A DNA stretch of 64,000 bases from Prochlorococcus marinus str. MIT 9211 (GCF_000018585.1 NC_009976.1:1293841-1357840), one strand, 5' to 3'. Positions 25,938-35,388 are shown, counted from the first letter of the stretch. Numbers and translations are program-made. The notes: generated by a model from the sequence alone, not told the origin.

Positions 25938-26282
25938 ATGGGCAAAGTTTTCACGGCTGAATATGTCAAAAAAGCTCAAAAAGATGCTGAATGGGCATAC
26001 AAAAATGTAATAGAAAAGTTCTATTATTCCATGTTGGAAGTTGTTTTCCTAAGAATCAAAAGTCATTTAAGTGCAGAGGGCTTAAAAAAAGTTTTTGAAA
26101 TAGACGAGAACAAAGCTAAAAATGAAGCCTTGGGTATTGAATTTAGTCAAAGAACCTAGAAAGTTTTAGCAGAATCTTGGCTAAGCGCAGAAGCTCTGGC
26201 TATAACAAAAATATCTGATCTTTATGGACTAGAAACCTCTGATCTGGATATTTCTAAAATCAAAAAATCCAATGAATGCTAA
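25938..26282 (+). pseudogene. Hypothetical protein interrupted by an in-frame TAG
   Basis: The frame from 25938 to the TAG at 26157-26159 encodes 73 helical residues (A-E-W-A-Y-K-N-V-I-E-K-F-Y). The same frame continues for 40 more protein-like codons (A-E-S-W-L-S-A-E-A-L) to a TAA at 26282. This suggests a former 114-aa protein split by one nonsense mutation. The 73-aa part could still be made. No family recognised. Confidence 0.55.
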
Positions 26283-26344
26283 ACAGAGGTTAATGCCGTC
26301 AAACTATTAAAGAATTGAACACAACCTCATTAAAGAGAATGTAC

Positions 26345-27091
26345 TTAATAATTCTTGCCAACAGTTGATTGTTGCCTAACTAGTTCAAAGAATTCTTGTT
26401 TAAGGATTGGATCATGTCGAAAATCCCCCCTAACCACTGAATTAATCATGCTAGTGTCTGGCTCCTTAACTCCTCTCCATTTCATACAGTAATGCTGAGC
26501 CTTCACAATAATTCCCAAACCTTTTGGCTCACATAAATTTTCAATTTCATCAGCAAGGATCATTACTGCTTCTTCCTGAATATGAGGCCTCGAAAAAACC
26601 CAATCTGCAACTCTTGCAAACTTTGAAAGGCCAATTACTTTCTCTCCAGGCTTAATTCCTATCCAGCAATCACCCAAAATTGGTACCAAATGGTGAGAGC
26701 AAGCTGAGCGGACTGTTATAGGCCCAACTGTATATATTTCATCTAGGTTTTTATCATTAGGAAAACTAGTAACTTTTGGTTGTTTATGATATCTGCCTTT
26801 AAAGACCTCATTGATATACATCCTAGAAACCCTTTCTGCAGTTTCTTGAGTGTTATGGTCATTATCTACATCAATTAAAAGTGTCTTAAGTAATTCTCTT
26901 ACTCTAGATGCAACCTCCTTCTCTAAGGTTTCCAACTCGCCTGGATAGATATAATCTGCGATATTATCATTAGCATGAAATCTAACTTTGTCAGACTTAA
27001 TACGAGAGCGAATTATTTCTGAAACTAATTTGCAAGAAATTTGATCTTCATGCCCCTCATTAATATTTTGATTTGGTTGTGTAGAAGTCAT
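26345..27091 (-). CDS. folE: GTP cyclohydrolase I
   Basis: A 248-aa enzyme of the first step of tetrahydrofolate (and pterin) synthesis: GTP to dihydroneopterin triphosphate. The catalytic core is present: zinc ligand Cys and His in R-S-A-C-S-H-H-L-V-P, the G-x-S-K-F-A-R segment, H-I-Q-E-E-A-V, and the second zinc Cys in Q-H-Y-C-M-K-W-R-G. An N-terminal extension of about 65 residues precedes the usual fold. It stands alone on this strand. Confidence 0.97.
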   Translation of the reverse strand: MTSTQPNQNINEGHEDQISCKLVSEIIRSRIKSDKVRFHANDNIADYIYPGELETLEKEVASRVRELLKTLLIDVDNDHNTQETAERVSRMYINEVFKGRYHKQPKVTSFPNDKNLDEIYTVGPITVRSACSHHLVPILGDCWIGIKPGEKVIGLSKFARVADWVFSRPHIQEEAVMILADEIENLCEPKGLGIIVKAQHYCMKWRGVKEPDTSMINSVVRGDFRHDPILKQEFFELVRQQSTVGKNY

Positions 27092-27656
27092 AAATAACTT
27101 TTAGATCAAAAAAATTCAGATCTCCGGTAGTTGAAAAACAAAATCAGAATGGCTTATTGATTATAAGGCCTAATAGCATAAGATTTTGCCCAGGGTGCAA
27201 ACTATACTAATTAATGTGCCAATACGCAAAGGGCTTCCCCCCCCCAGAACCCACAAACCAAGGCAGTTACTTATTAAATAAAGTAGTAACAACGCTACTT
27301 TGGAAAATATCCTTAGTGAAACTGGGGTTTTATAGAAATCTTCAGTCCCTGAGTAGTGAATCAAAAACCAAAGCCAGTCACCGAATCGAAATTTCTGAGC
27401 TCGAAAAATTGATTAAGCCATATGGATCATTTTGACGAATGCTAGGGAATAGCACTTGATGCTGCTTGAACAAGTAGTAGCTGCAGTTAATTTGGTATAT
27501 TTTATGCCTACTTCTCTTGTGGGGACTCTATCTATCTATACTGATACAGATATTCAAGGAAGAATTCTCCACATTCTCGATAGTTGATCTTATTTCTTGA
27601 GATATGAGCATAAAAGCCTAGTTTGCAGCAATTATAATTGAGATGTAGTCAAGATA
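27092..27656. other. 565-bp gap with weak ORFs only
   Basis: It includes a run of nine C (27237-27245), a doubtful 73-aa plus-strand frame (27214-27435) and a 42-aa frame with ATG at 27459 and stop at 27587. None has family support. Confidence 0.35.
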
Positions 27657-27692
27657 TTGAAGTGGACAATTAATGATCAAAATAAAACAATG

Positions 27693-28208
27693 ATGTCAAA
27701 TTATCTTAGCCAACTAATCAGTCAACATAAAGACTTTCCTAAGAAAGGAATTGTCTTCAAAGATGTTTTACCACTTCTACAACATCCAAATGAATTAGAG
27801 GGGCTAATTCAGGGCATGTCTACAGGTCAAATATTTGAATCATCAGATGCAATTGTCTCCATTGATGCAAGAGGTTTTATTTTTGGAACTGCAATATCAA
27901 TGAAATTATCTAAACCAATGATTGTTGCCAGGAAACCTGGCAAGTTACCTGGGGAACTTATAACGCATTCCTATGAACTGGAATATGGCCAGAACTCACT
28001 TTCAATCCAAAAAAAAGCAATAGAAAATTACCAGTCATTTGTAATTGTTGATGATTTATTAGCTACTGGTGGGACAGCAATGTGCGTTTCAGAAATGCTG
28101 AAAGAGGCAGGCAAAGACATAACAGGTTTATCAGTGGTTGTTGAGTTGGGCCAACTCAACGCTAGAGCTTATCTACCATTCCCTGTAGAATCACAAATAA
28201 TTTTCTAG
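27693..28208 (+). CDS. apt: Adenine phosphoribosyltransferase
   Basis: A 171-aa enzyme that salvages adenine with PRPP to AMP. Motifs: F-P-K-K-G-I-V-F-K-D at the N-terminus, S-I-D-A-R-G-F-I-F-G, and the PRPP loop F-V-I-V-D-D-L-L-A-T-G-G-T-A. The length matches bacterial Apt (about 170-180 aa) when the ATG at 27693 (or 27690) is used; the longer frame to 27657 begins with TTG and adds residues the family does not have. Cytoplasmic and monocistronic. Confidence 0.96.
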   Translation: MSNYLSQLISQHKDFPKKGIVFKDVLPLLQHPNELEGLIQGMSTGQIFESSDAIVSIDARGFIFGTAISMKLSKPMIVARKPGKLPGELITHSYELEYGQNSLSIQKKAIENYQSFVIVDDLLATGGTAMCVSEMLKEAGKDITGLSVVVELGQLNARAYLPFPVESQIIF

Positions 28209-28648
28209 CAATTAACTACAACTCTCATCAGAAAGAGTAGGGGATTGACCTTGTCTACTACTAATAATATTTGCCAAATATTGCCCCACTAGTCCTAGTA
28301 AGGAAGTTCAGGGTCTTCTTTATTGATAGGAATCCAACTCCAATCACTGCAGATGGTTATTTAACCAATCATATATAAGGCAACGATCGCATTGAACAGA
28401 CTTTTATGCATTATTGGAGCATCAATGGTTAGGTAATCAACAGGTCACGATGCTAACCAGTTTTAAACCAATAAGGAATTGCAAAAACGAAATTAGAGGC
28501 TCAGCAAATAATCGTATTGACTAACCAGCCAGGCAACTGAACCAACCACTTCACAGTCCTTAATATTTGGTGTTATATTTTGTTACATCTGTTCGTCGAA
28601 CGGATTAATCCAGCGCTTCGCTCTTAAGCATTGCTTTGGAAAGTGGCC
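28209..28648. other. 440-bp gap without a recognised gene
   Basis: No coding frame or RNA signature was recognised. It may carry the promoter of the hli gene at 28756. Confidence 0.4.
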
Positions 28649-28756
28649 ATGATTGGGTTCATGTTTATTTTCGGCACATGCCTTCTCGCTGGTCAAATCA
28701 TCCTGCTTATTGCTAAGCAGCTACATCTCAATTACAACCACCTTTTTTATTTGTAA
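28649..28756 (+). CDS. Possible 35-aa membrane peptide upstream of hli
   Basis: ATG at 28649; one hydrophobic helix (F-M-F-I-F-G-T-C-L-L-A). The TAA overlaps the hli ATG by one base (TAATG), which would allow translational coupling. Evidence is only composition and this overlap. Confidence 0.35.
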   Translation: MIGFMFIFGTCLLAGQIILLIAKQLHLNYNHLFYL

Positions 28757-28863
28757 TGACTCCTCAAGCAGAAAAACTTAATGGCTGGGCAGCAATGCTT
28801 GGTTTTGTTGCAGCCTTTGGCGCATATGTCACTACAGGCCAAATTATTCCTGGAGTTTTTTGA
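28756..28863 (+). CDS. hli: High-light-inducible protein (single-helix Hlip)
   Basis: A 35-aa protein: a short N-terminus, then N-G-W-A-A-M-L-G-F-V-A-A-F-G-A-Y, the chlorophyll-binding helix of the Hlip/CAB family, ending T-G-Q-I-I-P-G-V-F. Hlips bind chlorophyll and carotenoid and protect photosystem II assembly under stress. Nearly identical to the copy at 56913. Confidence 0.95.
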   Translation: MTPQAEKLNGWAAMLGFVAAFGAYVTTGQIIPGVF

Positions 28864-29231
28864 CAATGGAATTTAACCCTTTTAAGCCTTTGCAGCAATT
28901 TGTTCAGGCTGCTTACAAAAAAATCTCTACAAATTAGTTTTTGGATCAATATTAAATGGGAATAGATGTAAGTTATTACTTACATTTATTTCATCTGCAA
29001 TTATCCCTCCAAAGTAATTGGTATGGATCCACAGGAATCAACTAACTTTTTGAAGATATAAGCAAGTTACTGCGCTACACCTTGGGTATTTAGTTGACAC
29101 TGGCAAGCTAAGTTTAGTCTATAACTTTGTTTTTTTAGCTAATCATCCATGCTCGCCTAGCTAGGGGAGTCGACTTTAAATAACAGGGATCGATTAAGAA
29201 TATCGGTTCCAAATTCAATCAATATTTCATA
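28864..29231. other. 368-bp gap after hli
   Basis: A 23-codon frame begins at 28866, only 2 bp after the hli stop, but it has no further support. Nothing else was recognised. Confidence 0.35.
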
Positions 29232-29978
29232 TCATTTCTCAATTTGATTTAAGAATTTTCTGCTTCTTTGATGTCTTGCATTTGAGAAAAAGGTATCTGG
29301 AGTAGATGTCTCAATTACTTTCCCAGAATCCATAAACAAAACTCTATCTGCAACTTCCTTAGCAAAGCTAATCTCATGTGTTACCACAACCATAGTCATT
29401 CCATTCCCAGCAAGAGTTCGCATCACATCTAACACTTCATGAACTCTTTCTGGGTCTAAAGCACTAGTAGGCTCATCAAACAAAAGCAAGTCGGGTTTAA
29501 GTGCTAAGGATCTTGCTATTGCTACTCTTTGTTGCTCTCCACCACTAAGTTGACTTGGGTATTTCATCGCCTGCTGAGCTATTCCCATTTGTTCAAGCAA
29601 GTGAATAGCATCTTCTTCAGCTTCTATTCGCTTACACTTCTGTACTTGAATAGGTGCAAGAGTTATATTTTCTAAGATCGAAAGGTGAGGGAATAAATTA
29701 AATTGCTGAAAAACCATCCCTACACGTTTTCTTATTTCACGTACATTACGTTCATTGTAAGCTGAATCCAAGGGGATCCCTACAACTTCAAGTTTTCCAG
29801 AATTAAAAGCTTCTAATCCATTAAATGTCCGTATAAGTGTACTTTTCCCAGAACCGGAGGGGCCCATAATTACAAGAACTTCTTTTTTGTAAACTGCCAT
29901 GGAAATATCATCAAGCGCTCGTAATCCTTTTGGATAAACTTTCACTAAATTTGAAGCTTTAATTACATGATTAGTCAT
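29232..29978 (-). CDS. Polar amino-acid ABC transporter, ATPase
   Basis: A 248-aa ATPase. Walker A is G-P-S-G-S-G-K-S-T-L, Q-loop V-F-Q-Q-F-N-L-F-P-H, signature L-S-G-G-E-Q-Q-R-V-A-I-A-R, Walker B L-L-F-D-E-P-T-S-A-L-D-P, and a switch His in V-V-T-H-E. Very close in pattern to GlnQ/AapP. It is the last gene of the transporter operon. I prefer the second ATG (29978), 4 bp after the permease stop. Confidence 0.96.
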   Translation of the reverse strand: MTNHVIKASNLVKVYPKGLRALDDISMAVYKKEVLVIMGPSGSGKSTLIRTFNGLEAFNSGKLEVVGIPLDSAYNERNVREIRKRVGMVFQQFNLFPHLSILENITLAPIQVQKCKRIEAEEDAIHLLEQMGIAQQAMKYPSQLSGGEQQRVAIARSLALKPDLLLFDEPTSALDPERVHEVLDVMRTLAGNGMTMVVVTHEISFAKEVADRVLFMDSGKVIETSTPDTFFSNARHQRSRKFLNQIEK

Positions 29979-29982
29979 TTGT

Positions 29983-31002
29983 TTAAGAGTGAGATTTTCC
30001 AATCTTCATTCTCTGTTCAATATGTCTAGAGAGAATAGCTATAACGGTGCATACAAGCCAATAGATTAAAGCAAGCCATACATAGACCTCTACATAACGG
30101 CCGATGAACTCAGGGTTAGCAAGTATACTTCTACTAATACCAAGTAATTCCACTAATCCCAATATTGCCATTAAAGAAGTGTTCTGAAGAAGTCCTATAG
30201 CTTGATTTGCAAGAGCAGGTATTGCGATAGTTATAGCCTGAGGAAGAACAATGAATTGCTTAATTTGAAAATCAGTTAATCCAAGGGCTTTTGCCGCCTC
30301 TATTTGACTAGTAGGGATCGCCTGCAAGCCTCCGCGTATATCCTCTGCCACATAAGCCGAAACGAATAAAGCAAAAGCTATTACAGCCCTAAGGACTCTA
30401 TTTATTTCTAATCCAAAAGGGAGAAATAAAGGTATTAAAAGCTGACCAAAAAATAAAATCGCGATTAAAGGGATAGCTCGTAAAGTATCTATATATATTG
30501 CACTTAAATATTTAATTAAAAAGTGTTCACTTTGTCTTCCAATTGCAAAAATCATTCCCAAAGGAAAAGCTATTAATGCACTAGATGCCATCAAAAAAAG
30601 TGTAAGAGTCAAACCACCCCAATATCTACTAGAAATAGGCAATAGCCCAAGACCACCAGAAAGAAGATAGATCCCTACTGGAACTGCACTTATCCAAGCT
30701 ATAGGTATAAGTTTACGAACCCAAGGCAAGCCTGGTCTTAAAAGTGTAACCGTTGTAAGTGCCAATAAGCTAAACAACCAAAGGGTTGGTCGCCACCTTT
30801 GATCAGGGGGGAAAATCCCAAAGGTATATAACGAAAGGTTATGCGTGACTACTGTCCAGTTCGCTCGAAAAAATAACCATTGGAGTAAGTTTTTCAAGAG
30901 AAAGCCAATACAAAAAATAAAGGAAAGAGTTATCAGGCCATCGAATACATTAGAGAATCCAACCCTCCTAACATAATTAATTTTTTCAGATAGGTGATTC
31001 AT
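29983..31002 (-). CDS. Polar amino-acid ABC transporter, permease (AapM-like)
   Basis: A 339-aa membrane permease with an N-terminal extension and the HisM-type core. The EAA loop is E-A-A-K-A-L-G-L-T-D-F-Q-I-K-Q-F-I (about 240-256). It contacts the ATPase at 29232. The length and the large N-terminal part with a periplasmic region fit AapM of general L-amino-acid transporters. Confidence 0.93.
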   Translation of the reverse strand: MNHLSEKINYVRRVGFSNVFDGLITLSFIFCIGFLLKNLLQWLFFRANWTVVTHNLSLYTFGIFPPDQRWRPTLWLFSLLALTTVTLLRPGLPWVRKLIPIAWISAVPVGIYLLSGGLGLLPISSRYWGGLTLTLFLMASSALIAFPLGMIFAIGRQSEHFLIKYLSAIYIDTLRAIPLIAILFFGQLLIPLFLPFGLEINRVLRAVIAFALFVSAYVAEDIRGGLQAIPTSQIEAAKALGLTDFQIKQFIVLPQAITIAIPALANQAIGLLQNTSLMAILGLVELLGISRSILANPEFIGRYVEVYVWLALIYWLVCTVIAILSRHIEQRMKIGKSHS

Positions 31003-31014
31003 ATATATTGTTAG

Positions 31015-31908
31015 TTAGCGCTTTATAAATTTGAGAATTAAAGTATTAATTATCTCCATTAGATTACTTATAATAAGGTTTAAAAATAAGAACCCTGTTA
31101 AAAGTAAAATAAATCCCTCAACAGCTCTACCAGTTTGAGTTATAACTGTATCACTTATTGCATAAATATCAGCATAGCCAACAGCTATTGCTAAAGTACT
31201 ATTTTTTGCAAGATTTAAATATTGACTTGTCAACCCTGGCAATATTGCAGGTAGTGCTTGAGGCATTATAACTTTATACAAGCCTGCAGTCTCAGACAAG
31301 CCAAGGCTTCTGAAAGCCTCCCATTGCCCCTTAGCAACAGACTGAATACCTCCTCTAACGACTTCAGATATATAAGCACCAGTAAAAACACTTAGTCCCA
31401 ATAACAAAGCTGAGAACTCAGCCGAGAAATTAAAGCCTAAAAAGATAAGGCCTTGGTTAGATATTTCCACGATATTATTAATAGGATAAAATGAATTGCT
31501 AATACTTAAGAAACCTACAAAATACCAAAACATAAGCTGCAACAAAAGAGGTATTTGTCGAATTAAGCTTACATAAGCTGACGAAAGTAAGCCAATTAAA
31601 ATGTTATTACCTGTCCTTGCAATACCTACTAGAAATCCTATAATAGTAGCTATTAGCAAAGAAGCAAAGATAACTTTTAAACTATTTAACCAGCCCATAA
31701 ATATCGCCCATAAATAGCTATCAGATGGTGAGTATTTCAAGGAGTGCTCAGCTAATGCGAACCCAGCCGGACGAAGCAACCAACCAAAGTTAATACCAAG
31801 GCCTGCTCTCAAAAGATTTACTGAAAGGTTATTGATTAAAATCGCTAATATTAGAAAAATTCCGGCACATATAGCCCCTTGCAAAACGATAGCTTTTCTT
31901 CTTTCCAA
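31015..31908 (-). CDS. Polar amino-acid ABC transporter, permease (AapQ-like)
   Basis: A 297-aa partner permease. It has a signal-anchor N-terminus, HisM-type core and EAA loop E-A-F-R-S-L-G-L-S-E-T-A-G-L-Y (about 195-210). It starts 3 bp after the binding-protein stop and ends 12 bp before the next permease, so the four genes form one operon. Confidence 0.93.
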   Translation of the reverse strand: MERRKAIVLQGAICAGIFLILAILINNLSVNLLRAGLGINFGWLLRPAGFALAEHSLKYSPSDSYLWAIFMGWLNSLKVIFASLLIATIIGFLVGIARTGNNILIGLLSSAYVSLIRQIPLLLQLMFWYFVGFLSISNSFYPINNIVEISNQGLIFLGFNFSAEFSALLLGLSVFTGAYISEVVRGGIQSVAKGQWEAFRSLGLSETAGLYKVIMPQALPAILPGLTSQYLNLAKNSTLAIAVGYADIYAISDTVITQTGRAVEGFILLLTGFLFLNLIISNLMEIINTLILKFIKR

Positions 31909-31911
31909 AGA

Positions 31912-32957
31912 TTAATTAAAAGGAGGTGATATTTGAACACCTCCTTTTATATAAAGCTCATTTAACCCACGAGGTATAGGAACATTACTATTAGGGCCTA
32001 AGTGTCTGTTATAAATTTCTCCATAATTCCCAGTTGCTCTAATTACATTCACAACAAAACTATTATCTAACCCTATTTTCTCCCCAAGATCACCCTCAAC
32101 ACCAAGAAATCTTCTTAGTGGTTTCAATTGAGGGTTAGCCTTTGCGGTTTTTAATTTCTCATTAATGTTGACTTTAGTAATCCCCTTTTCTTCAGCTGAT
32201 ATAAGAGAGTAAATGACCCACCTCATTGCATCTCCAAGTTTCTGGTCTGCTCCTAATGAAGCAGGTGCGAGAGGTTCCTTACTTAAAATATCTTTAAGAA
32301 TAATATGCTCTTTAGGATTGCTAAAACCAGATCTGGCTGCTGCCAATTGAGAACGATCTGAAGTCATAGCGGCACATCTTCCTTGTAAATACCCAGCGAC
32401 TACTTGATTTAGGTCTTGATATTTTATAGGAGTATATGGAATAGATCTTGCCTCAAAAGCGTCGTTTATATTTTGCTCAGTAGTCGTTCCAGAGCCTACG
32501 CATATTGGTTGATTAACAAGGTCATCAATACTAGATATAGAGCTATTCTTTTTTACCATTAACCCTTGACCATCATGAAATACAACTGGTGCAAAAGTTA
32601 GTCCGTTCCCCCCAAAGAATCTCTGCTTAGAGTAAGAGTGGTATTACGTGACAAAAGGTCAATTTCTCCTGTTCTAACAGCTGTAAATCTTTCTGCAGCA
32701 GTTAATGGCCTGTATTGAACGTTATCTGAATCACCTGTAAAAGCAGCAGCAAATGCTTTGCATATATCAATATCTATCCCTTGATAATTGCCATCACTTT
32801 CAAGGAAGCTGAAACCTGGTATCTTTCCACTAATGCCACATATGAGTTCGTTTCGTTCTTTTATTAAACCAAGTCTAGATACGTCGTTTTCATTTGTTGT
32901 AGCACAACCCACTAAAAGCATTGACATGCTCGTGATCCCTGCAAAAAAACGTCTCAT
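31912..32957 (-). pseudogene. Amino-acid ABC transporter binding protein (AapJ-like), frameshifted
   Basis: Two frames together make a complete family-3 binding protein of about 345 aa. The first (32957-32598) has a lipoprotein signal (L-L-V-G-C) and G-I-S-G-K-I-P-G-F-S-F, ending out of frame after a run of six G on the coding strand (32608-32613). The second continues at once in the other frame with N-G-L-T-F-A-P-V-V-F-H-D-G-Q-G-L-M-V and runs to 31912 with the C-terminal lobe. One extra G restores the frame. If real, the permeases lack their cognate receptor; if an assembly error, the operon is intact. Confidence 0.88.
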
Positions 32958-33174
32958 TTCGTGTCCAATTCCTAATTAACTTTCTAGCAGATTCAGTAAG
33001 TCTTTTAAATCCTCAAAGGAAGAATCCATACATAGATGCAATCTCCTCTCTCAAGTAAGTATCTATTCTCTGCCACTTCAAATTAAATGAAATAAAGAGA
33101 AGAGATGAACTAATGAGTTCTCATTAGAGATCTAATGAACCGCACATTTTTAAATGTGTTTTAAACGACAGATA

Positions 33175-33696
33175 TTATTTGGGAATGTCAACACTCCCCA
33201 ATGGAGAGAAAAAATTCACTACTGCAGGTATCAAAAAAAGAACTGTCATTAATCTGACAGCATGCAAGGCTGCAACTGCTGCACCAACCCCAAACTCCTC
33301 TCCTACAAGACTCATTCCGATAGTCCCTCCAGGCGCTGCTCCTAATAGAGCTACGATTGTTGATACTCCAAAGAATCGATGAATAAATAATCCAACAAGA
33401 ATTCCCGTTATCATCAAGCTGAAAGTTATAACTAGTGCTGGTTTCCAAAGCACTAGCAATTCTTCTATTGTCCCTTTATTAATTCCAGTACCAATAACTG
33501 TTCCTATCCCTATTCCAAGTACCGTTTTAGTACCTAAAGGCCAAGCTGCGACATCAAGCTGACCACTAATGCTTAACAAGCCAGCACCTAACATAGCTCC
33601 TAAAAGTGGTGCGGCAGGGATCCCACTTAGAAGCATTAACGAACCCAAAGTTGCACCAGCAAGTAGGTATATCGACAAAGTCATTAAAGAAGGCAT
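33175..33696 (-). CDS. AbrB-type membrane protein (half-size)
   Basis: A 173-aa protein with about five membrane helices, Gly-rich throughout. G-A-A-P-G-G-T-I-G-M-S-L and the A-P-L-L-G-A-M-L-G-A-G-L segments match the AbrB/ammonia-monooxygenase-like membrane family (unrelated to the AbrB regulator). Many bacterial members have two copies of this unit (about 340 aa); here there is one, so it may act as a dimer. Substrate unknown. Confidence 0.82.
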   Translation of the reverse strand: MPSLMTLSIYLLAGATLGSLMLLSGIPAAPLLGAMLGAGLLSISGQLDVAAWPLGTKTVLGIGIGTVIGTGINKGTIEELLVLWKPALVITFSLMITGILVGLFIHRFFGVSTIVALLGAAPGGTIGMSLVGEEFGVGAAVAALHAVRLMTVLFLIPAVVNFFSPLGSVDIPK

Positions 33697-33735
33697 TTAA
33701 AACAAATGAGAGATATATCCAAGTCTCTCGGTTAA

Positions 33736-33909
33736 ATGGTGGATGATCAATGTCATCTGGTTAGAAATCTCTCCAAAGAAACACTTCAAGTAAATTCCCT
33801 TCGCGAGAAATAACTGAAGTATTTGTTCAAAGACAACTTAGAGACGTTGCAAAAGTGGTTTAGAGAAAATAGTGTGAGTCATAAGAAAGCGCATGAATTA
33901 GATGGCTAA
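33736..33909 (+). pseudogene. Possible small gene broken by an in-frame TAA
   Basis: ATG at 33736, 25 codons, TAA at 33811-33813, then 31 further codons in the same frame (D-N-L-E-T-L-Q-K-W-F-R-E-N) to a TAA at 33907-33909 that overlaps the next start. Protein-like on both sides of the stop, but short. Confidence 0.3.
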
Positions 33910-34135
33910 CACTCCAGATATAAAAACCTTAGACTGGACTAAAATTTTTAACGGTGTTGCCCTGCTTTTATGTTGTTTATCTCTTGCCTTTATTGCTCTT
34001 TACTTGCGTCCAGTAGCCCAATGGGCAACTAATCAAAATGTCTGTGTTGCTCAAGAAGTCGCCAAGTCTCAGGCTCCCATTTCATGGGGAGTCAGAAAGT
34101 GCAATGGACGTTCCAAGGTATACCAGGTGAAATGA
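33902..34135 (+). CDS. Small membrane protein, 77 aa (CNG family)
   Basis: One helix (about residues 15-36), Q-W-A-T-N-Q-N-V-C, then V-R-K-C-N-G-R-S-K-V-Y at the C-terminal end. It shares the Cys spacing and C-N-G motif with 25473 and 24152. Function unknown. It sits 24 bp upstream of the ferredoxin/metallo-beta-lactamase gene. Confidence 0.65.
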   Translation: MANTPDIKTLDWTKIFNGVALLLCCLSLAFIALYLRPVAQWATNQNVCVAQEVAKSQAPISWGVRKCNGRSKVYQVK

Positions 34136-34159
34136 AAGGTTAAACGTCAGTAAATTGCT

Positions 34160-35074
34160 ATGACTAAGATCAAAAATCGACTAAAAAGTAATTCACCTGG
34201 TCCATTTTTTGTTAATTCAAGTTGTATTGATTGTGGGAGTTGCTGGCAGTTAGATCCGGAACACTTTGCACAGACTGGTAGCAGCTCTTGTGTTCACACT
34301 CAGCCAAAAGGACAACAAGAAATTGCTCAAGCTTATTTAGCTCTAATCGACTGTCCTGTAGCAGCAATCTGCGCTCCAAAAGAGTTGACAGCAAACTTAT
34401 CTGCTGATGCGTTCCCGATAATGGTTACTAAGCATTCTGCTGGAGATGTCTATTACTGTGGCTGGAGTTCCAAGCGTAGCTTTGGTGCTAGTAGCTGGCT
34501 TATTCTTGGTAAAAAAGGCAACGTACTTATCGACTCTCCGCGCTGGAGTGCTCCACTTGCTAAAAAAATTAAAAAGATGGGCGGCATTAATACCATAGTT
34601 CTAACTCATCGAGATGATGTAGCAGACCACGCTAATTGGGCCAAAGCTTTTAACTGTGCAAGGTGGATTCACCAAGATGATGCAGACGCAGCACCTGAAG
34701 CAGAAAAGCAAGTCAAAGGACTAGACGCTCTTCCCCTGGGAGAACACCTCACGCTAATTCCAACGCCTGGCCATACAAAAGGTTCTATGGTCGCTGTACT
34801 TGGCGATCAACAGCAAATTCTTTTTAGTGGAGATCACCTTTGGTGGAATAAGGAAAGGGAAGCGATAGTTGCATCAAAAGACTATTGCTGGTGGGATTGG
34901 AGCGAGCAATTGAAATCAGTAAAAAGACTTCTAGATCTAAAAATCAGCTGGTTATTACCTGGCCATGGCTCTGCCCATCAATTCATGCCTGGACAATGGA
35001 AGGAGGCTCTAGAAAAAACATTGCGACATGCAGAAAGAACAAGCCCAAATTCAAATATTGAAGATTTTACTTGA
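34160..35074 (+). CDS. Ferredoxin-like domain fused to metallo-beta-lactamase-fold hydrolase
   Basis: A 304-aa fusion. Residues about 18-75 have C-I-D-C-G-S-C and D-C-P-V-A-A-I-C (Cys22, 25, 28, 65, 71), typical of a one-cluster ferredoxin domain. From about 85 a metallo-beta-lactamase fold begins: L-I-D-S-P-R-W, T-H-R-D-D-V-A-D-H in place of T-H-x-H-x-D-H, P-T-P-G-H-T-K-G-S, L-F-S-G-D-H, and L-P-G-H-G-S-A-H. An iron-sulfur-linked hydrolase or flavin-free oxidoreductase role is possible; substrate unknown. ATG at 34160. Confidence 0.88.
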   Translation: MTKIKNRLKSNSPGPFFVNSSCIDCGSCWQLDPEHFAQTGSSSCVHTQPKGQQEIAQAYLALIDCPVAAICAPKELTANLSADAFPIMVTKHSAGDVYYCGWSSKRSFGASSWLILGKKGNVLIDSPRWSAPLAKKIKKMGGINTIVLTHRDDVADHANWAKAFNCARWIHQDDADAAPEAEKQVKGLDALPLGEHLTLIPTPGHTKGSMVAVLGDQQQILFSGDHLWWNKEREAIVASKDYCWWDWSEQLKSVKRLLDLKISWLLPGHGSAHQFMPGQWKEALEKTLRHAERTSPNSNIEDFT

Positions 35075-35164
35075 CTCCTAGAACTAATTATTTCTCTACT
35101 AATTTTATGAGTCGTATAGCTTCTAATCATCAAAAATTATCGTCTTCGTTTAAGGATCACAAAA

Positions 35165-35278
35165 TTGGCAAATAATAGTATTTCTTTTTGGGTATATGTT
35201 TTCATTGCAATAACGGTTTTATCTAGCTTTAAATACTTCGAGAATACGAAAGCAGTATTCATTAGAATTGGCTCTTAG
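35165..35278 (+). CDS. Possible 37-aa membrane peptide
   Basis: TTG start; one helix (F-W-V-Y-V-F-I-A-I-T-V-L). Weak support by composition only. Confidence 0.25.
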   Translation: MANNSISFWVYVFIAITVLSSFKYFENTKAVFIRIGS

Positions 35279-35388
35279 TTTGTCTAGGAGGGTAAGGTAA
35301 AATCAACAATTACTTTTCAAACTTTGAAAGCGAGAGGTTGTAGAAATCATAATCATCATTATTATGAACTTGAATTTAAGCAGACACT

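Noticed and set aside
27214..27435. 73-aa plus-strand ORF and 64-aa minus-strand ORF at 27170-27364
   Set aside because: Overlap each other around a C-run and have no family or context support.
33188..33448. 86-aa minus-strand ORF within the AbrB-type gene
   Set aside because: Alternative frame of the real membrane protein; Cys/Trp/Ser-rich composition is typical of a shadow.
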